A stretch of DNA of 64,000 bases from Oasisia sp. SBJ-2009 (taxonomy: Eukaryota > Annelida > Polychaeta > Sabellida > Siboglinidae), in contig OZ024855.1 of the NCBI GenBank assembly GCA_964017155.1, positions 1,178,001-1,242,000 of the forward strand, given 5' to 3'. The notes under the pieces are model-generated. The model worked only from the letters and a program-made list of their open reading frames with translations, was not told where the DNA came from and ran no database searches. The first letter of the stretch is position 1; every line of letters starts with the position of its first letter. Positions 9,945-23,116 of the stretch are shown here, piece by piece. The position numbers were made by a program, and so were the translations under genes.

Positions 9945-11967
9945 TTGATACTTGATTTTGTTAATTCAATCAATTATAATCATCTTGCGCATATTAATGT
10001 TTTATATACAGCGCGTCTTAGCAGACTTTTGAGGTCGAAAAGACAGCGTGGTCGGCATAAACAAACTGTTTATCGCTCATTTCATATGCACAGCGCAGTA
10101 ACATGCACCGCTGCGCTTGCGACTGGCACAATTCGCGCTGTCTTTTCGACCTCAATAGTTTGCCAAGACGCTCTGTTTATAAAATATAAATACGCGCAAG
10201 ATGATTATAATTGAATGAATTAATTTAATCAAGTATCAAATGTTGGCAAAAATACTGATATAATAGCAACATTGAGGTAGGTCCGATTTGTACATAAGTG
10301 CCAAATAGTGAAATACTGAAAACAAATTGAGAGTATACGTGCTTTTATGAGAGAGTGCGCGTGAAGTTGCGCGCCCGCAAGTGTAGGCATTTATGTACAA
10401 GTCGGGCCCACCTCAATTTTGGTATTATAACTGTATCGTTGCCAACATTTGATACTTGATTTTGTTAATTCAATCAATTATAATCATCTTGCGCATATTA
10501 ATGTTTTATATACAGCGAGTCTTAGCAGACTTTTGAGGTCGAAAAGACAGCGTGGTCGGCATAAACAAACTGTTTATCGCTCATATCATATGCACAGCGC
10601 AGTAACATGCACCGCTGCGCTTGCGACTGGCACAAATGGCGCTGTCTTTTCGACCTCAACAGTTTCCCAAGACGCGCTGTTTATAAATATAAATACGCGC
10701 AAGATGATTATAATTGAATGAATTAATTTAATCAAGTATCAAATGTTGGCAAAAATACTGATATAATAGCAACATTGAGGTGGGTCCGACTTGTACATAA
10801 GTGCCAAATAGTGAAATACTGAAAACAAATTGAGAGTATACGTGCTTTTATTTATGAGAGAGTGCGCGTGAAGGTACGCGCCCGGAAGTGTTGGCACTTA
10901 TGTACAAGTCGGGCCCACCTCAATTTTGGTATTATAACTGTATTTTTGCCAACATTTGATACTTGATTTTGTTAATTCAATCAATTATAATCATCTTGCG
11001 CATATTAATGTTTTATATACAGCGCGTCTTAGCAGACTTTTGAGGTCGAAAAGACAGCGTGGTCGGCATAAACAAACTGTTTATCGCTCATTTCATATGC
11101 ACAGCGCAGTAACATGCACCGCTGCGCTTGCGACTGGCACAATTCGCGCTGTCTTTTCGACTTCAATAGTTTGCCAAGACGCGCTGTTTATAAAATATAA
11201 ATACGCGCAAGATGATTGTAATTGAATGAATTAATTTAATCAAGTATCAAATGTTGGCAAAAATACTGATATAATAGCAACATTGAGGTAGGTCCGACTT
11301 GTACATAAGTGCCAAATAGTGAAATACTGAAAACAAATTGAGAGTATACGTGCTTTTATGAGAGAGTGCGCGTGAAGTTGCGCGCCCGCAAGTGTAGGCA
11401 TTTATGTACAAGTCGGGCCCACCTCAATTTTGGTATTATAACTGTATCGTTGCCAACATTTGATACTTGATTTTGTTAATTCAATCAATTATAATCATCT
11501 TGCGCATATTAATGTTTGATATACAGCGAGTCTTAGCAGACTTTTGAGGTCGAAAAGACAGCGTGGTCGGCATAAACAAACTGTTTACCGCTGATTTCAT
11601 ATGCACAGCGCAGTAACATGCACCGCTGCGCTTGCGACTGGCACAAATCGCGCTGTCTTTTCGACCTCAACAGTTTCCCAAGACGCGCTGTTTATAAAAC
11701 ATAGATACGCGCAAGATGATTATAATTGAATGAATTAATTTAATCAAGTATCAAATGTTGGCAAAAATACTGATATAATAGCAACATTGAGGTAGGTCCG
11801 ACTTGTACATAAGTGCCAAATAGTGAAATACTGAAAACAAATTGAGAGTATATGTGCTTTTATTTATGAGAGAGTGCGCGTGAAGGTACGCGCCCGCAAG
11901 TGTTGGCACTTATGTACAAGTCGGGCGCACCTCAATTTTGGTATTATAACTGTATTTTTGCCAACAT

Positions 11968-14494
11968 TTGATACTTGATTTTGTTAATTCAATCAATTAT
12001 AATCATCTTGCGCATATTAATGTTTTATATACAGCGCGTCTTAGCAGACTTTTGAGGTCGAAAAGACAGCGTGGTCGGCATAAACAAACTGTTTATCGCT
12101 CATTTCATATGCAAAGCGCAGTAACATGCACCGCTGCGCTTGCGACTGGCACAATTCGCGCTGTCTTTTCGACCTCAATAGTTTGCCAAGACGCGCTGTT
12201 TATAAAATATAAATACGCGCAAGATGATTATAATTGAATGAATTAATTTAATCAAGCATCAAATGTTGGCAAAAATACTGATATAATAGCAACATTGAGG
12301 TAGGTCCGACTTGTACATAAGTGCCAAATAGTGAAATACTGAAAACAAATTGAGAGTATACGTGCTTTTATGAGAGAGTGCGCGTGAAGTTGCGCGCCCG
12401 CAAGTGTAGGCATTTATGTACAAGTCGGGCCCACCTCAATTTTGGTATTATAACTGTATCGTTGCCAACATTTGATACTTGATTTTGTTAATTCAATCAA
12501 TTATAATCATCTTGCGCATATTAATGTTTTATATACAGCGCGTCTTAGCAGACTTTTGAGGTCGAAAAGACAGCGTGGTCGGCATAAACAAACTGTTTAT
12601 CGCTCATTTCATATGCACAGCGCAGTAACATGCACCGCTGCGCTTGCGACTGGCACAATTCGCGCTGTCTTTTCGACTTCAATAGTTTGCCAAGACGCGC
12701 TGTTTATAAAATATAAATACGCGCAAGATGATTATAATTGAATGAATTAATTTAATCAAGTATCAAATGTTGGCAAAAATACTGATATAATAGCAACATT
12801 GAGGTAGGTCCGATTTGTACATAAGTGCCAAATAGTGAAATACTGAAAACAAATTGAGAGTATACGTGCTTTTATGAGAGAGTGCGCGTGAAGTTGCGCG
12901 CCCGCAAGTGTAGGCATTTATGTACAAGTCGGGCCCACCTCAATTTTGGTATTATAACTGTATCGTTGCCAACATTTGATACTTGATTTTGTTAATTCAA
13001 TCAATTATAATCATCTTGCGCATATTAATGTTTTATATACAGCGAGTCTTAGCAGACTTTTGAGGTCGAAAAGACAGCGTGGTCGGCATAAACAAACTGT
13101 TTATCGCTCATATCATATGCACAGCGCAGTAACATGCACCGCTGCGCTTGCGACTGGCACAAATGGCGCTGTCTTTTCGACCTCAACAGTTTCCCAAGAC
13201 GCGCTGTTTATAAATATAAATACGCGCAAGATGATTATAATTGAATGAATTAATTTAATCAAGTATCAAATGTTGGCAAAAATACTGATATAATAGCTAC
13301 ATTGAGGTGGGTCCGACTTGTACATAAGTGCCAAATAGTGAAATACTGAAAACAAATTGAGAGTATACGTGCTTTTATTTATGAGAGAGTGCGCGTGAAG
13401 GTACGCGCCCGGAAGTGTTGGCACTTATGTACAAGTCGGGCCCACCTCAATTTTGGTATTATAACTGTATTTTTGCCAACATTTGATACTTGATTTTGTT
13501 AATTCAATCAATTATAATCATCTTGCGCATATTAATGTTTTATATACAGCGCGTCTTAGCAGACTTTTGAGGTCGAAAAGACAGCGTGGTCGGCATAAAC
13601 AAACTGTTTATCGCTCATTTCATATGCACAGCGCAGTAACATGCACCGCTGCGCTTGCGACTGGCACAATTCGCGCTGTCTTTTCGACCTCAATAGTTTG
13701 CCAAGACGCGCTGTTTATAAAATATAAATACGCGCAAGATGATTATAATTGAATGAATTAATTTAATCAAGTATCAAATGTTGGCAAAAATACTGATATA
13801 ATAGCAACATTGAGGTAGGTCCGACTTGTACATAAGTGCCAAATAGTGAAATACTGAAAACAAATTGAGAGTATACGTGCTTTTATTTATGAGAGAGTGC
13901 GCGTGAAGGTACGCGCCCGGAAGTGTTGGCACTTATGTACAAGTCGGGCGCACCTCAATTTTGGTATTATAACTGTATTTTTGCCAACATTTGATACTTG
14001 ATTTTGTTAATTCAATCAATTATATTCATCTTGCGCATATATATGTTTTAGATACAGCGCATCTTAGCAGACTTTTGAGGTCGAAAAGACAGCGGGGTCG
14101 GCATAAACAAACTGTTTACCGCTGATTTCATATGCACAGCGTAGTAACATGCACCGCTGCGCTTGCGACTGGCACAAATCGCGCTGTCTTTTCGACCTCA
14201 ACAGTTTGCCAAGACGCGCTGTTTATAAAATATAAATACGCGCAAGATGATTATAATTGAATGAATTAATTTAATCAAGTATCAAATGTTGGCAAAAATA
14301 CTGATATAATAGCAACATTGAGGTAGGTCCGACTTGTACATAAGTGCCAAATAGTGAAATACTGAAAACAAATTGAGAGTATACGTGCTTTTATGAGAGA
14401 GTGCGCGTGAAGGTACGCGCTCGCAAGTGTTGGCACTTATGTACAAGTCGGGCCCACCTCAATTTTGGTATTATAACTGTATTTTTGCCAACAT
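11968..14494 (+). repeat. Five-unit block, copy 2
   Basis: Counterpart of 7418-9944 at constant offset. The match ends at the unit starting 14495, which carries GGCAAAATTCG, a marker absent from 9945, so the copied segment ends within that unit. Confidence 0.85.
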
Positions 14495-15505
14495 TTGATA
14501 CTTGATTTTGTTAATTCAATCAATTATAATCATCTTGCGCATATTAATGTTTTATATACAGCGCGTCTTAGCAGACTTTTGAGGTCGAAAAGACAGCGTG
14601 GTCGGCATAAACAAACTGTTTATCGCTCATTTCATATGCACAGCGCAGTAACATGCACCGCTGCGCTTGCGACTGGCAAAATTCGCGCTGTCTTTTCGAC
14701 CTCAACAGTTTGCCAAGACGCGCTGTTTATAAAATATAAATACGCGCAAGATGATTATAATTGAATGAATTAATTTAATCAAGTATCAAATGTTGGCAAA
14801 AATACTGATATAATAGCAACATTGAGGTAGGTCCGACTTGTACATAAGTGCCAAATAGTGAAATACTGAAAACAAATTGAGAGTATACGTGCTTTTATGA
14901 GAGAGTGCGCGTGAAGTTGCGCGCCCGCAAGTGTAGGCATTTATGTACAAGTCGGGCCCACCTCAATTTTGGTATTATAACTGTATCGTTGCCAACATTT
15001 GATACTTGATTTTGTTAATTCAATCAATTATAATCATCTTGCGCATATTAATGTTTTATATACAGCGAGTCTTAGCAGACTTTTGAGGTCGAAAAGACAG
15101 CGTGGTCGGCATAAACAAACTGTTTATCGCTCATATCATATGCACAGCGCAGTAACATGCACCGCTGCGCTTGCGACTGGCACAAATGGCGCTGTCTTTT
15201 CGACCTCAACAGTTTCCCAAGACGCGCTGTTTATAAATATAAATACGCGCAAGATGATTATAATTGAATGAATTAATTTAATCAAGTATCAAATGTTGGC
15301 AAAAATACTGATATAATAGCAACATTGAGGTGGGTCCGACTTGTACATAAGTGCCAAATAGTGAAATACTGAAAACAAATTGAGAGTATACGTGCTTTTA
15401 TTTATGAGAGAGTGCGCGTGAAGGTACGCGCCCGGAAGTGTTGGCACTTATGTACAAGTCGGGCCCACCTCAATTTTGGTATTATAACTGTATTTTTGCC
15501 AACAT

Positions 15506-18500
15506 TTGATACTTGATTTTGTTAATTCAATCAATTATATTCATCTTGCGCATATATATGTTTTAGATACAGCGCATCTTAGCAGACTTTTGAGGTCGAA
15601 AAGACAGCGGGGTCGGCATAAACAAACTGTTTACCGCTGATTTCATATGCACAGCGTAGTAACATGCACCGCTGCGCTTGCGACTGGCACAAATCGCGCT
15701 GTCTTTTCGACCTCAACAGTTTGCCAAGACGCGCTGTTTATAAAACATAAATACGCGCAAGATGATTATAATTGAATGAATTAATTTAATCAAGTATCAA
15801 ATGTTGGCAAAAATACTGATATAATAGCAAAATTGAGGTGGGTCCGACTTGTACATAAGTGCCAAATAGTGAAATACTGAAAACAAATTGAGAGTATACG
15901 TGCTTTTATCTATGAGAGAGTGCGCGTGAAGGTACGCGCTCGCAAGTGTTGGCACTTATGTACAAGTCGGGCCCACCTCAATTTTGGTATTATAACTGTA
16001 TTTTTGCCAACATTTGATACTTGATTTTGTTAATTCAATCAATTATAATCATCTTGCGCATATTAATGTTTTATATACAGCGCGTCTTAGCAGACTTTTG
16101 AGGTCGAAAAGACAGCGTGGTCGGCATAAACAAACTGTTTATCGCTCATTTCATATGCACAGCGCAGTAACATGCACCGCTGCGCTTGCGACTGGCAAAA
16201 TTCGCGCTGTCTTTTCGACCTCAATAGTTTGCCAAGACGCGCTGTTTATAAAATATAAATACGCGCAAGATGATTATAATTGAATGAATTAATTTAATCA
16301 AGTATCAAATGTTGGCAAAAATACTGATATAATAGCAACATTGAGGTGGGTCTGACTTGTACATAAGTGCCAAATAGTGAAATACTGAAAACAAATTGAG
16401 AGTATACGTGCTTTTATTTATGAGAGAGTGCGCGTGAAGGTACGCGCCCGGAAGTGTTGGCACTTATGTACAAGTCGGGCCCACCTCAATTTTGGTATTA
16501 TAACTGTATTTTTGCCAACATTTGATACTTGATTTTGTTAATTCAATCAATTATATTCATCTTGCGCATATATATGTTTTAGATACAGCGCATCTTAGCA
16601 GACTTTTGAGGTCGAAAAGACAGCGGGGTCGGCATAAACAAACTGTTTACCGCTGATTTCATATGCACAGCGTAGTAACATGCACCGCTGCGCTTGCGAC
16701 TGGCACAAATCGCGCTGTCTTTTCGACCTCAACAGTTTGCCAAGACGCGCTGTTTATAAAACATAAATACGCGCAAGATGATTATAATTGAATGAATTAA
16801 TTTAATCAAGTATCAAATGTTGGCAAAAATACTGATATAATAGCAAAATTGAGGTGGGTCTGACTTGTACATAAGTGCCAAATAGTGAAATACTGAAAAC
16901 AAATTGAGAGTATACGTGCTTTTATCTATGAGAGAGTGCGCGTGAAGGTACGCGCTCGCAAGTGTTGGCACTTATGTACAAGTCGGGCCCACCTCAATTT
17001 TGGTATTATAACTGTATTTTTGCCAACATTTGATACTTGATTTTGTTAATTCAATCAATTATAATCATCTTGCGCATATTAATGTTTTATATACAGCGCG
17101 TCTTAGCAGACTTTTGAGGTCGAAAAGACAGCGTGGTCGGCATAAACAAACTGTTTATCGCTCATTTCATATGCACAGCGCAGTAACATGCACCGCTGCG
17201 CTTGCGACTGGCAAAATTCGCGCTGTCTTTTCGACCTCAATAGTTTGCCAAGACGCGCTGTTTATAAAATATAAATACGCGCAAGATGATTATAATTGAA
17301 TGAATTAATTTAATCAAGTATCAAATGTTGGCAAAAATACTGATATAATAGCAACATTGAGGTGGGTCCGACTTGTACATAAGTGCCAAATAGTGAAATA
17401 CTGAAAACAAATTGAGAGTATACGTGCTTTTATTTATGAGAGAGTGCGCGTGAAGGTACGCGCCCGGAAGTGTTGGCACTTATGTACAAGTCGGGCCCAC
17501 CTCAATTTTGGTATTATAACTGTATTTTTGCCAACATTTGATACTTGATTTTGTTAATTCAATCAATTATATTCATCTTGCGCATATATATGTTTTAGAT
17601 ACAGCGCATCTTAGCAGACTTTTGAGGTCGAAAAGACAGCGGGGTCGGCATAAACAAACTGTTTACCGCTGATTTCATATGCACAGCGTAGTAACATGCA
17701 CCGCTGCGCTTGCGACTGGCACAAATCGCGCTGTCTTTTCGACCTCAACAGTTTGCCAAGACGCGCTGTTTATAAAACATAAATACGCGCAAGATGATTA
17801 TAATTGAATGAATTAATTTAATCAAGTATCAAATGTTGGCAAAAATACTGATATAATAGCAAAATTGAGGTGGGTCCGACTTGTACATAAGTGCCAAATA
17901 GTGAAATACTTAAAACAAATTGAGAGTATACGTGCTTTTATCTATGAGAGAGTGCGCGTGAAGGTACGCGCTCGCAAGTGTTGGCACTTATGTACAAGTC
18001 GGGCCCACCTCAATTTTGGTATTATAACTGTATTTTTGCCAACATTTGATACTTGATTTTGTTAATTCAATCAATTATAATCATCTTGCGCATATTAATG
18101 TTTTATATACAGCGCGTCTTAGCAGACTTTTGAGGTCGAAAAGACAGCGTGGTCGGCATAAACAAACTGTTTATCGCTCATTTCATATGCACAGCGCAGT
18201 AACATGCACCGCTGCGCTTGCGACTGGCAAAATTCGCGCTGTCTTTTCGACCTCAATAGTTTGCCAAGACGCGCTGTTTATAAAATATAAATACGCGCAA
18301 GATGATTATAATTGAATGAATTAATTTAATCAAGTATCAAATGTTGGCAAAAATACTGATATAATAGCAACATTGAGGTGGGTCCGACTTGTACATAAGT
18401 GCCAAATAGTGAAATACTGAAAACAAATTGAGAGTATACGTGCTTTTATGAGAGAGTGCGCGTGAAGGTACGCGCCCGGAAGTGTTGGCACTTATGTACA

Positions 18501-19561
18501 AGTCGGGCCCACCTCAATTTTGGTATTATAACTGTATTTTTGCCAACATTTGATACTTGATTTTGTTAATTCAATCAATTATATTCATCTTGCGCATATA
18601 TATGTTTTAGATACAGCGCATCTTAGCAGACTTTTGAGGTCGAAAAGACAGCGGGGTCGGCATAAACAAACTGTTTACCGCTGATTTCATATGCACAGCG
18701 TAGTAACATGCACCGCTGCGCTTGCGACTGGCACAAATCGCGCTGTCTTTTCGACCTCAACAGTTTGCCAAGACGCGCTGTTTATAAAACATAAATACGC
18801 GCAAGATGATTATAATTGAATGAATTAATTTAATCAAGTATCAAATGTTGGCAAAAATACTGATATAATAGCAAAATTGAGGTGGGTCCGACTTGTACAT
18901 AAGTGCCAAATAGTGAAATACTTAAAACAAATTGAGAGTATACGTGCTTTTATCTATGAGAGAGTGCGCGTGAAGGTACGCGCTCGCAAGTGTTGGCACT
19001 TATGTACAAGTCGGGCCCACCTCAATTTTGGTATTATAACTGTATTTTTGCCAACATTTGATACTTGATTTTGTTAATTCAATCAATTATAATCATCTTG
19101 CGCATATTAATGTTTTATATACAGCGCGTCTTAGCAGACTTTTGAGGTCGAAAAGACAGCGTGGTCGGCATAAACAAACTGTTTATCGCTCATTTCATAT
19201 GCACAGCGCAGTAACATGCACCGCTGCGCTTGCGACTGGCAAAATTCGCGCTGTCTTTTCGACCTCAATAGTTTGCCAAGACGCGCTGTTTATAAAATAT
19301 AAATACGCGCAAGATGATTATAATTGAATGAATTAATTTAATCAAGTATCAAATGTTGGCAAAAATACTGATATAATAGCAACATTGAGGTAGGTCCGAC
19401 TTGTACATAAGTGCCAAATAGTGAAATACTGAAAACAAATTGAGAGTATACGTGCTTTTATGAGAGAGTGCGCGTGAAGTTGCGCGCCCGCAAGTGTAGG
19501 CATTTATGTACAAGTCGGGCCCACCTCAATTTTGGTATTATAACTGTATCGTTGCCAACAT
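15506..19561 (+). repeat. Dimeric domain, four ~1,012-1,016 bp dimers
   Basis: Units with TATATTCATC, TTTTAGATACAG and GCGGGGTCGG (15506, 16522, 17538, 18550) alternate with units carrying GGCAAAATTCG (16014, 17030, 18046, 19058). Dimer lengths are 1016, 1016, 1012 and 1012; the last two lack one 4-bp spacer-1 insertion. The whole domain is copied again at 23117-27172. Confidence 0.92.
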
Positions 19562-20068
19562 TTGATACTTGATTTTGTTAATTCAATCAATTATAATCAT
19601 CTTGCGCATATTAATGTTTTATATACAGCGAGTCTTAGCAGACTTTTGAGGTCGAAAAGACAGCGTGGTCGGCATAAACAAACTGTTTATCGCTCATATC
19701 ATATGCACAGCGCAGTAACATGCACCGCTGCGCTTGCGACTGGCACAAATGGCGCTGTCTTTTCGACCTCAAAAGTTTGCCAAGACGCGCTGTTTATAAA
19801 TATAAATACGCGCAAGATGATTATAATTGAATGAATTAATTTAATCAAGTATCAAATGTTGGCAAAAATACTGATATAATAGCAGCATTGAGGTGGGTCC
19901 GACTTGTACATAAGTGCCAAATAGTGAAATACTGAAAACAAATTGAGAGTATATGTGCTTTTATTTATGAGAGAGTGCGCGTGAAGGTACGCGCCCGCAA
20001 GTGTTGGCACTTATGTACAAGTCGGGCGCACCTCAATTTTGGTATTATAACTGTATTTTTGCCAACAT

Positions 20069-23000
20069 TTGATACTTGATTTTGTTAATTCAATCAATTA
20101 TATTCATCTTGCGCATATATATGTTTTATATACAGCGCATCTTAGCAGACTTTTGAGGTCGAAAAGACAGCGGGGTCGGCATAAACAAACTGTTTACCGC
20201 TGATTTCATATGCACAGCGTAGTAACATGCACCGCTGCGCTTGCGACTGGCACAAATCGCGCTGTCTTTTCGACCTCAACAGTTTGCCAAGACGCGCTGT
20301 TTATAAAACATAAATACGCGCAAGATGATTATAATTGAATGAATTAATTTAATCAAATATCAAATGTTGGCAAAAATACTGATATAATAGCAACATTGAG
20401 GTGGGTCCGACTTGTACATAAGTGCCAAATAGTGAAATACTTAAAACAAATTGAGAGTATACGTGCTTTTATCTATGAGAGAGTGCGCGTGAAGGTACGC
20501 GCCCGCAAGTGTTGGCACTTATGTACAAGTCGGGCCCACCTCAATTTTGGTATTATAACTGTATTTTTGCCAACATTTGATACTTGATTTTGTTAATTCA
20601 ATCAATTATAATCATCTTGCGCATATTAATGTTTTATATACAGCGCGTCTTAGCAGACTTTTGAGGTCGAAAAGACAGCGTGGTCGGCATAAACAAACTG
20701 TTTATCGCTCATTTCATATGCACAGCGCAGTAACATGCAACCCTGCGCTTGCGACTGGCACAATTCGCGCTGTCTTTTCGACCTCAATAGTTTGCCAAGA
20801 CGCGCTGTTTATAAAACATAAATACGCGCAAGATGATTATAATTGAATGAATTAATTTAATCAAGTATCAAATGTTGGCAAAAATACTGATATATTAGCA
20901 ACATTGAGGTGGGTCCGACTTGAACATGAGTGCCAAATAGTGAAATACTGAAAACAAGTTGAGAGTATACGTGCTTTTATTTATGAGAGAGTGCGCGTGA
21001 AGGTACGCGCCCGCAAGTGTTGGCATTTATGTACAAGTCGGGCCCACCTCAATTTTGGTATTATAACTGTATTTTTGCCAACATTTGATACTTGATTTTG
21101 TTAATTCAATCAATTATATTCATCTTGCGCATATATATGTTTTATATACAGCGCATCTTAGCAGACTTTTGAGGTCGAAAAGACAGCGTGGTCGGCATAA
21201 ACAAACTGTTTACCGCTGATTTCATATGCACAGCGTAGTAACATGCACCGCTGCGCTTGCGACTGGCACAAATCGCGCTGTCTTTTCGACCTCAACAGTT
21301 TGCCAAGACGCGCTGTTTATAAAACATAAATACGCGCAAGATGATTATAATTGAATGAATTAATTTAATCAAGTATCAAATGTTGGCAAAAATACTGATA
21401 TAATAGCAGCATTGAGGTGGGTCCGACTTGTACATAAGTGCCAAATAGTGAAATACTGAAAACAAATTGAGAGTATATGTGCTTTTATTTATGAGAGAGT
21501 GCGCGTGAAGGTACGCGCCCGCAAGTGTTGGCACTTATGTACAAGTCGGGCGCACCTCAATTTTGGTATTATAACTGTATTTTTGCCAACATTTGATACT
21601 TGATTTTGTTAATTCAATCAATTATATTCATCTTGCGCATATATATGTTTTATATACAGCGCATCTTAGCAGACTTTTGAGGTCGAAAAGACAGCGTGGT
21701 CGGCATAAACAAACTGTTTACCGCTGATTTCATATGCACAGCGTAGTAACATGCACCGCTGCGCTTGCGACTGGCACAAATCGCGCTGTCTTTTCGACCT
21801 CAACAGTTTGCCAAGACGCGCTGTTTATAAAACATAAATACGCGCAAGATGATTATAATTGAATGAATTAATTTAATCAAATATCAAATGTTGGCAAAAA
21901 TACTGATATAATAGCAACATTGAGGTGGGTCCGACTTGTACATAAGTGCCAAATAGTGAAATACTTAAAACAAATTGAGAGTATACGTGCTTTTATCTAT
22001 GAGAGAGTGCGCGTGAAGGTACGCGCCCGCAAGTGTTGGCACTTATGTACAAGTCGGGCCCACCTCAATTTTGGTATTATAACTGTATTTTTGCCAACAT
22101 TTGATACTTGATTTTGTTAATTCAATCAATTATAATCATCTTGCGCATATTAATGTTTTATATACAGCGCGTCTTAGCAGACTTTTGAGGTCGAAAAGAC
22201 AGCGTGGTCGGCATAAACAAACTGTTTATCGCTCATTTCATATGCACAGCGCAGTAACATGCAACCCTGCGCTTGCGACTGGCACAATTCGCGCTGTCTT
22301 TTCGACCTCAATAGTTTGCCAAGACGCGCTGTTTATAAAACATAAATACGCGCAAGATGATTATAATTGAATGAATTAATTTAATCAAGTATCAAATGTT
22401 GGCAAAAATACTGATATATTAGCAACATTGAGGTGGGTCCGACTTGAACATGAGTGCCAAATAGTGAAATACTGAAAACAAGTTGAGAGTATACGTGCTT
22501 TTATTTATGAGAGAGTGCGCGTGAAGGTACGCGCCCGCAAGTGTTGGCATTTATGTACAAGTCGGGCCCACCTCAATTTTGGTATTATAACTGTATTTTT
22601 GCCAACATTTGATACTTGATTTTGTTAATTCAATCAATTATATTCATCTTGCGCATATATATGTTTTATATACAGCGCATCTTAGCAGACTTTTGAGGTC
22701 GAAAAGACAGCGTGGTCGGCATAAACAAACTGTTTACCGCTGATTTCATATGCACAGCGTAGTAACATGCACCGCTGCGCTTGCGACTGGCACAAATCGC
22801 GCTGTCTTTTCGACCTCAACAGTTTGCCAAGACGCGCTGTTTATAAAACATAAATACGCGCAAGATGATTATAATTGAATGAATTAATTTAATCAAGTAT
22901 CAAATGTTGGCAAAAATACTGATATAATAGCAACATTGAGGTGGGTCCGACTTGTACATAAGTGCCAAATAGTGAAATACTGAAAACAAATTGAGAGTAT

Positions 23001-23116
23001 ACGTGCTTTTATTTATGAGAGAGTGCGCGTGAAGGTACGCGCCCGGAAGTGTTGGCACTTATGTACAAGTCGGGCCCACCTCAATTTTGGTATTATAACT
23101 GTATTTTTGCCAACAT
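20069..23116 (+). repeat. Trimeric higher-order repeat, two 1,524-bp copies
   Basis: Units 20069, 20577 and 21085 recur at 21593, 22101 and 22609. Markers are ATGCAACCCTGCGC in the second unit and CTTGAACATGAGTGCC with ACAAGTTGAG following it. A difference is GCGGGGTCGG in the first copy against GCGTGGTCGG in the second. The same pair of trimers occurs at 27680-30727 and 32247-35294. Confidence 0.92.

Larger units (their letters stand above)
15506..23116 (+). repeat. 15-unit higher-order block, copy 1 (7,611 bp)
   Basis: All fifteen anchors from 15506 to 22609 reappear at exactly +7,611 (23117 to 30220). The block holds the four dimers, the unit at 19562 and two 1,524-bp trimers. A rare GGTCTGACTTG near 16351 recurs near 23962; its neighbour near 16859 is not shared, so a few differences have arisen since copying. 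Confidence 0.93.

Noticed and set aside
17865..18056. Recurrent 63-codon frame across spacer 1
   Set aside because: It exists only where a G-to-T change removes a TGA in spacer 1 and begins at TTG. It is absent from all units lacking that change, and no conserved protein feature is visible.
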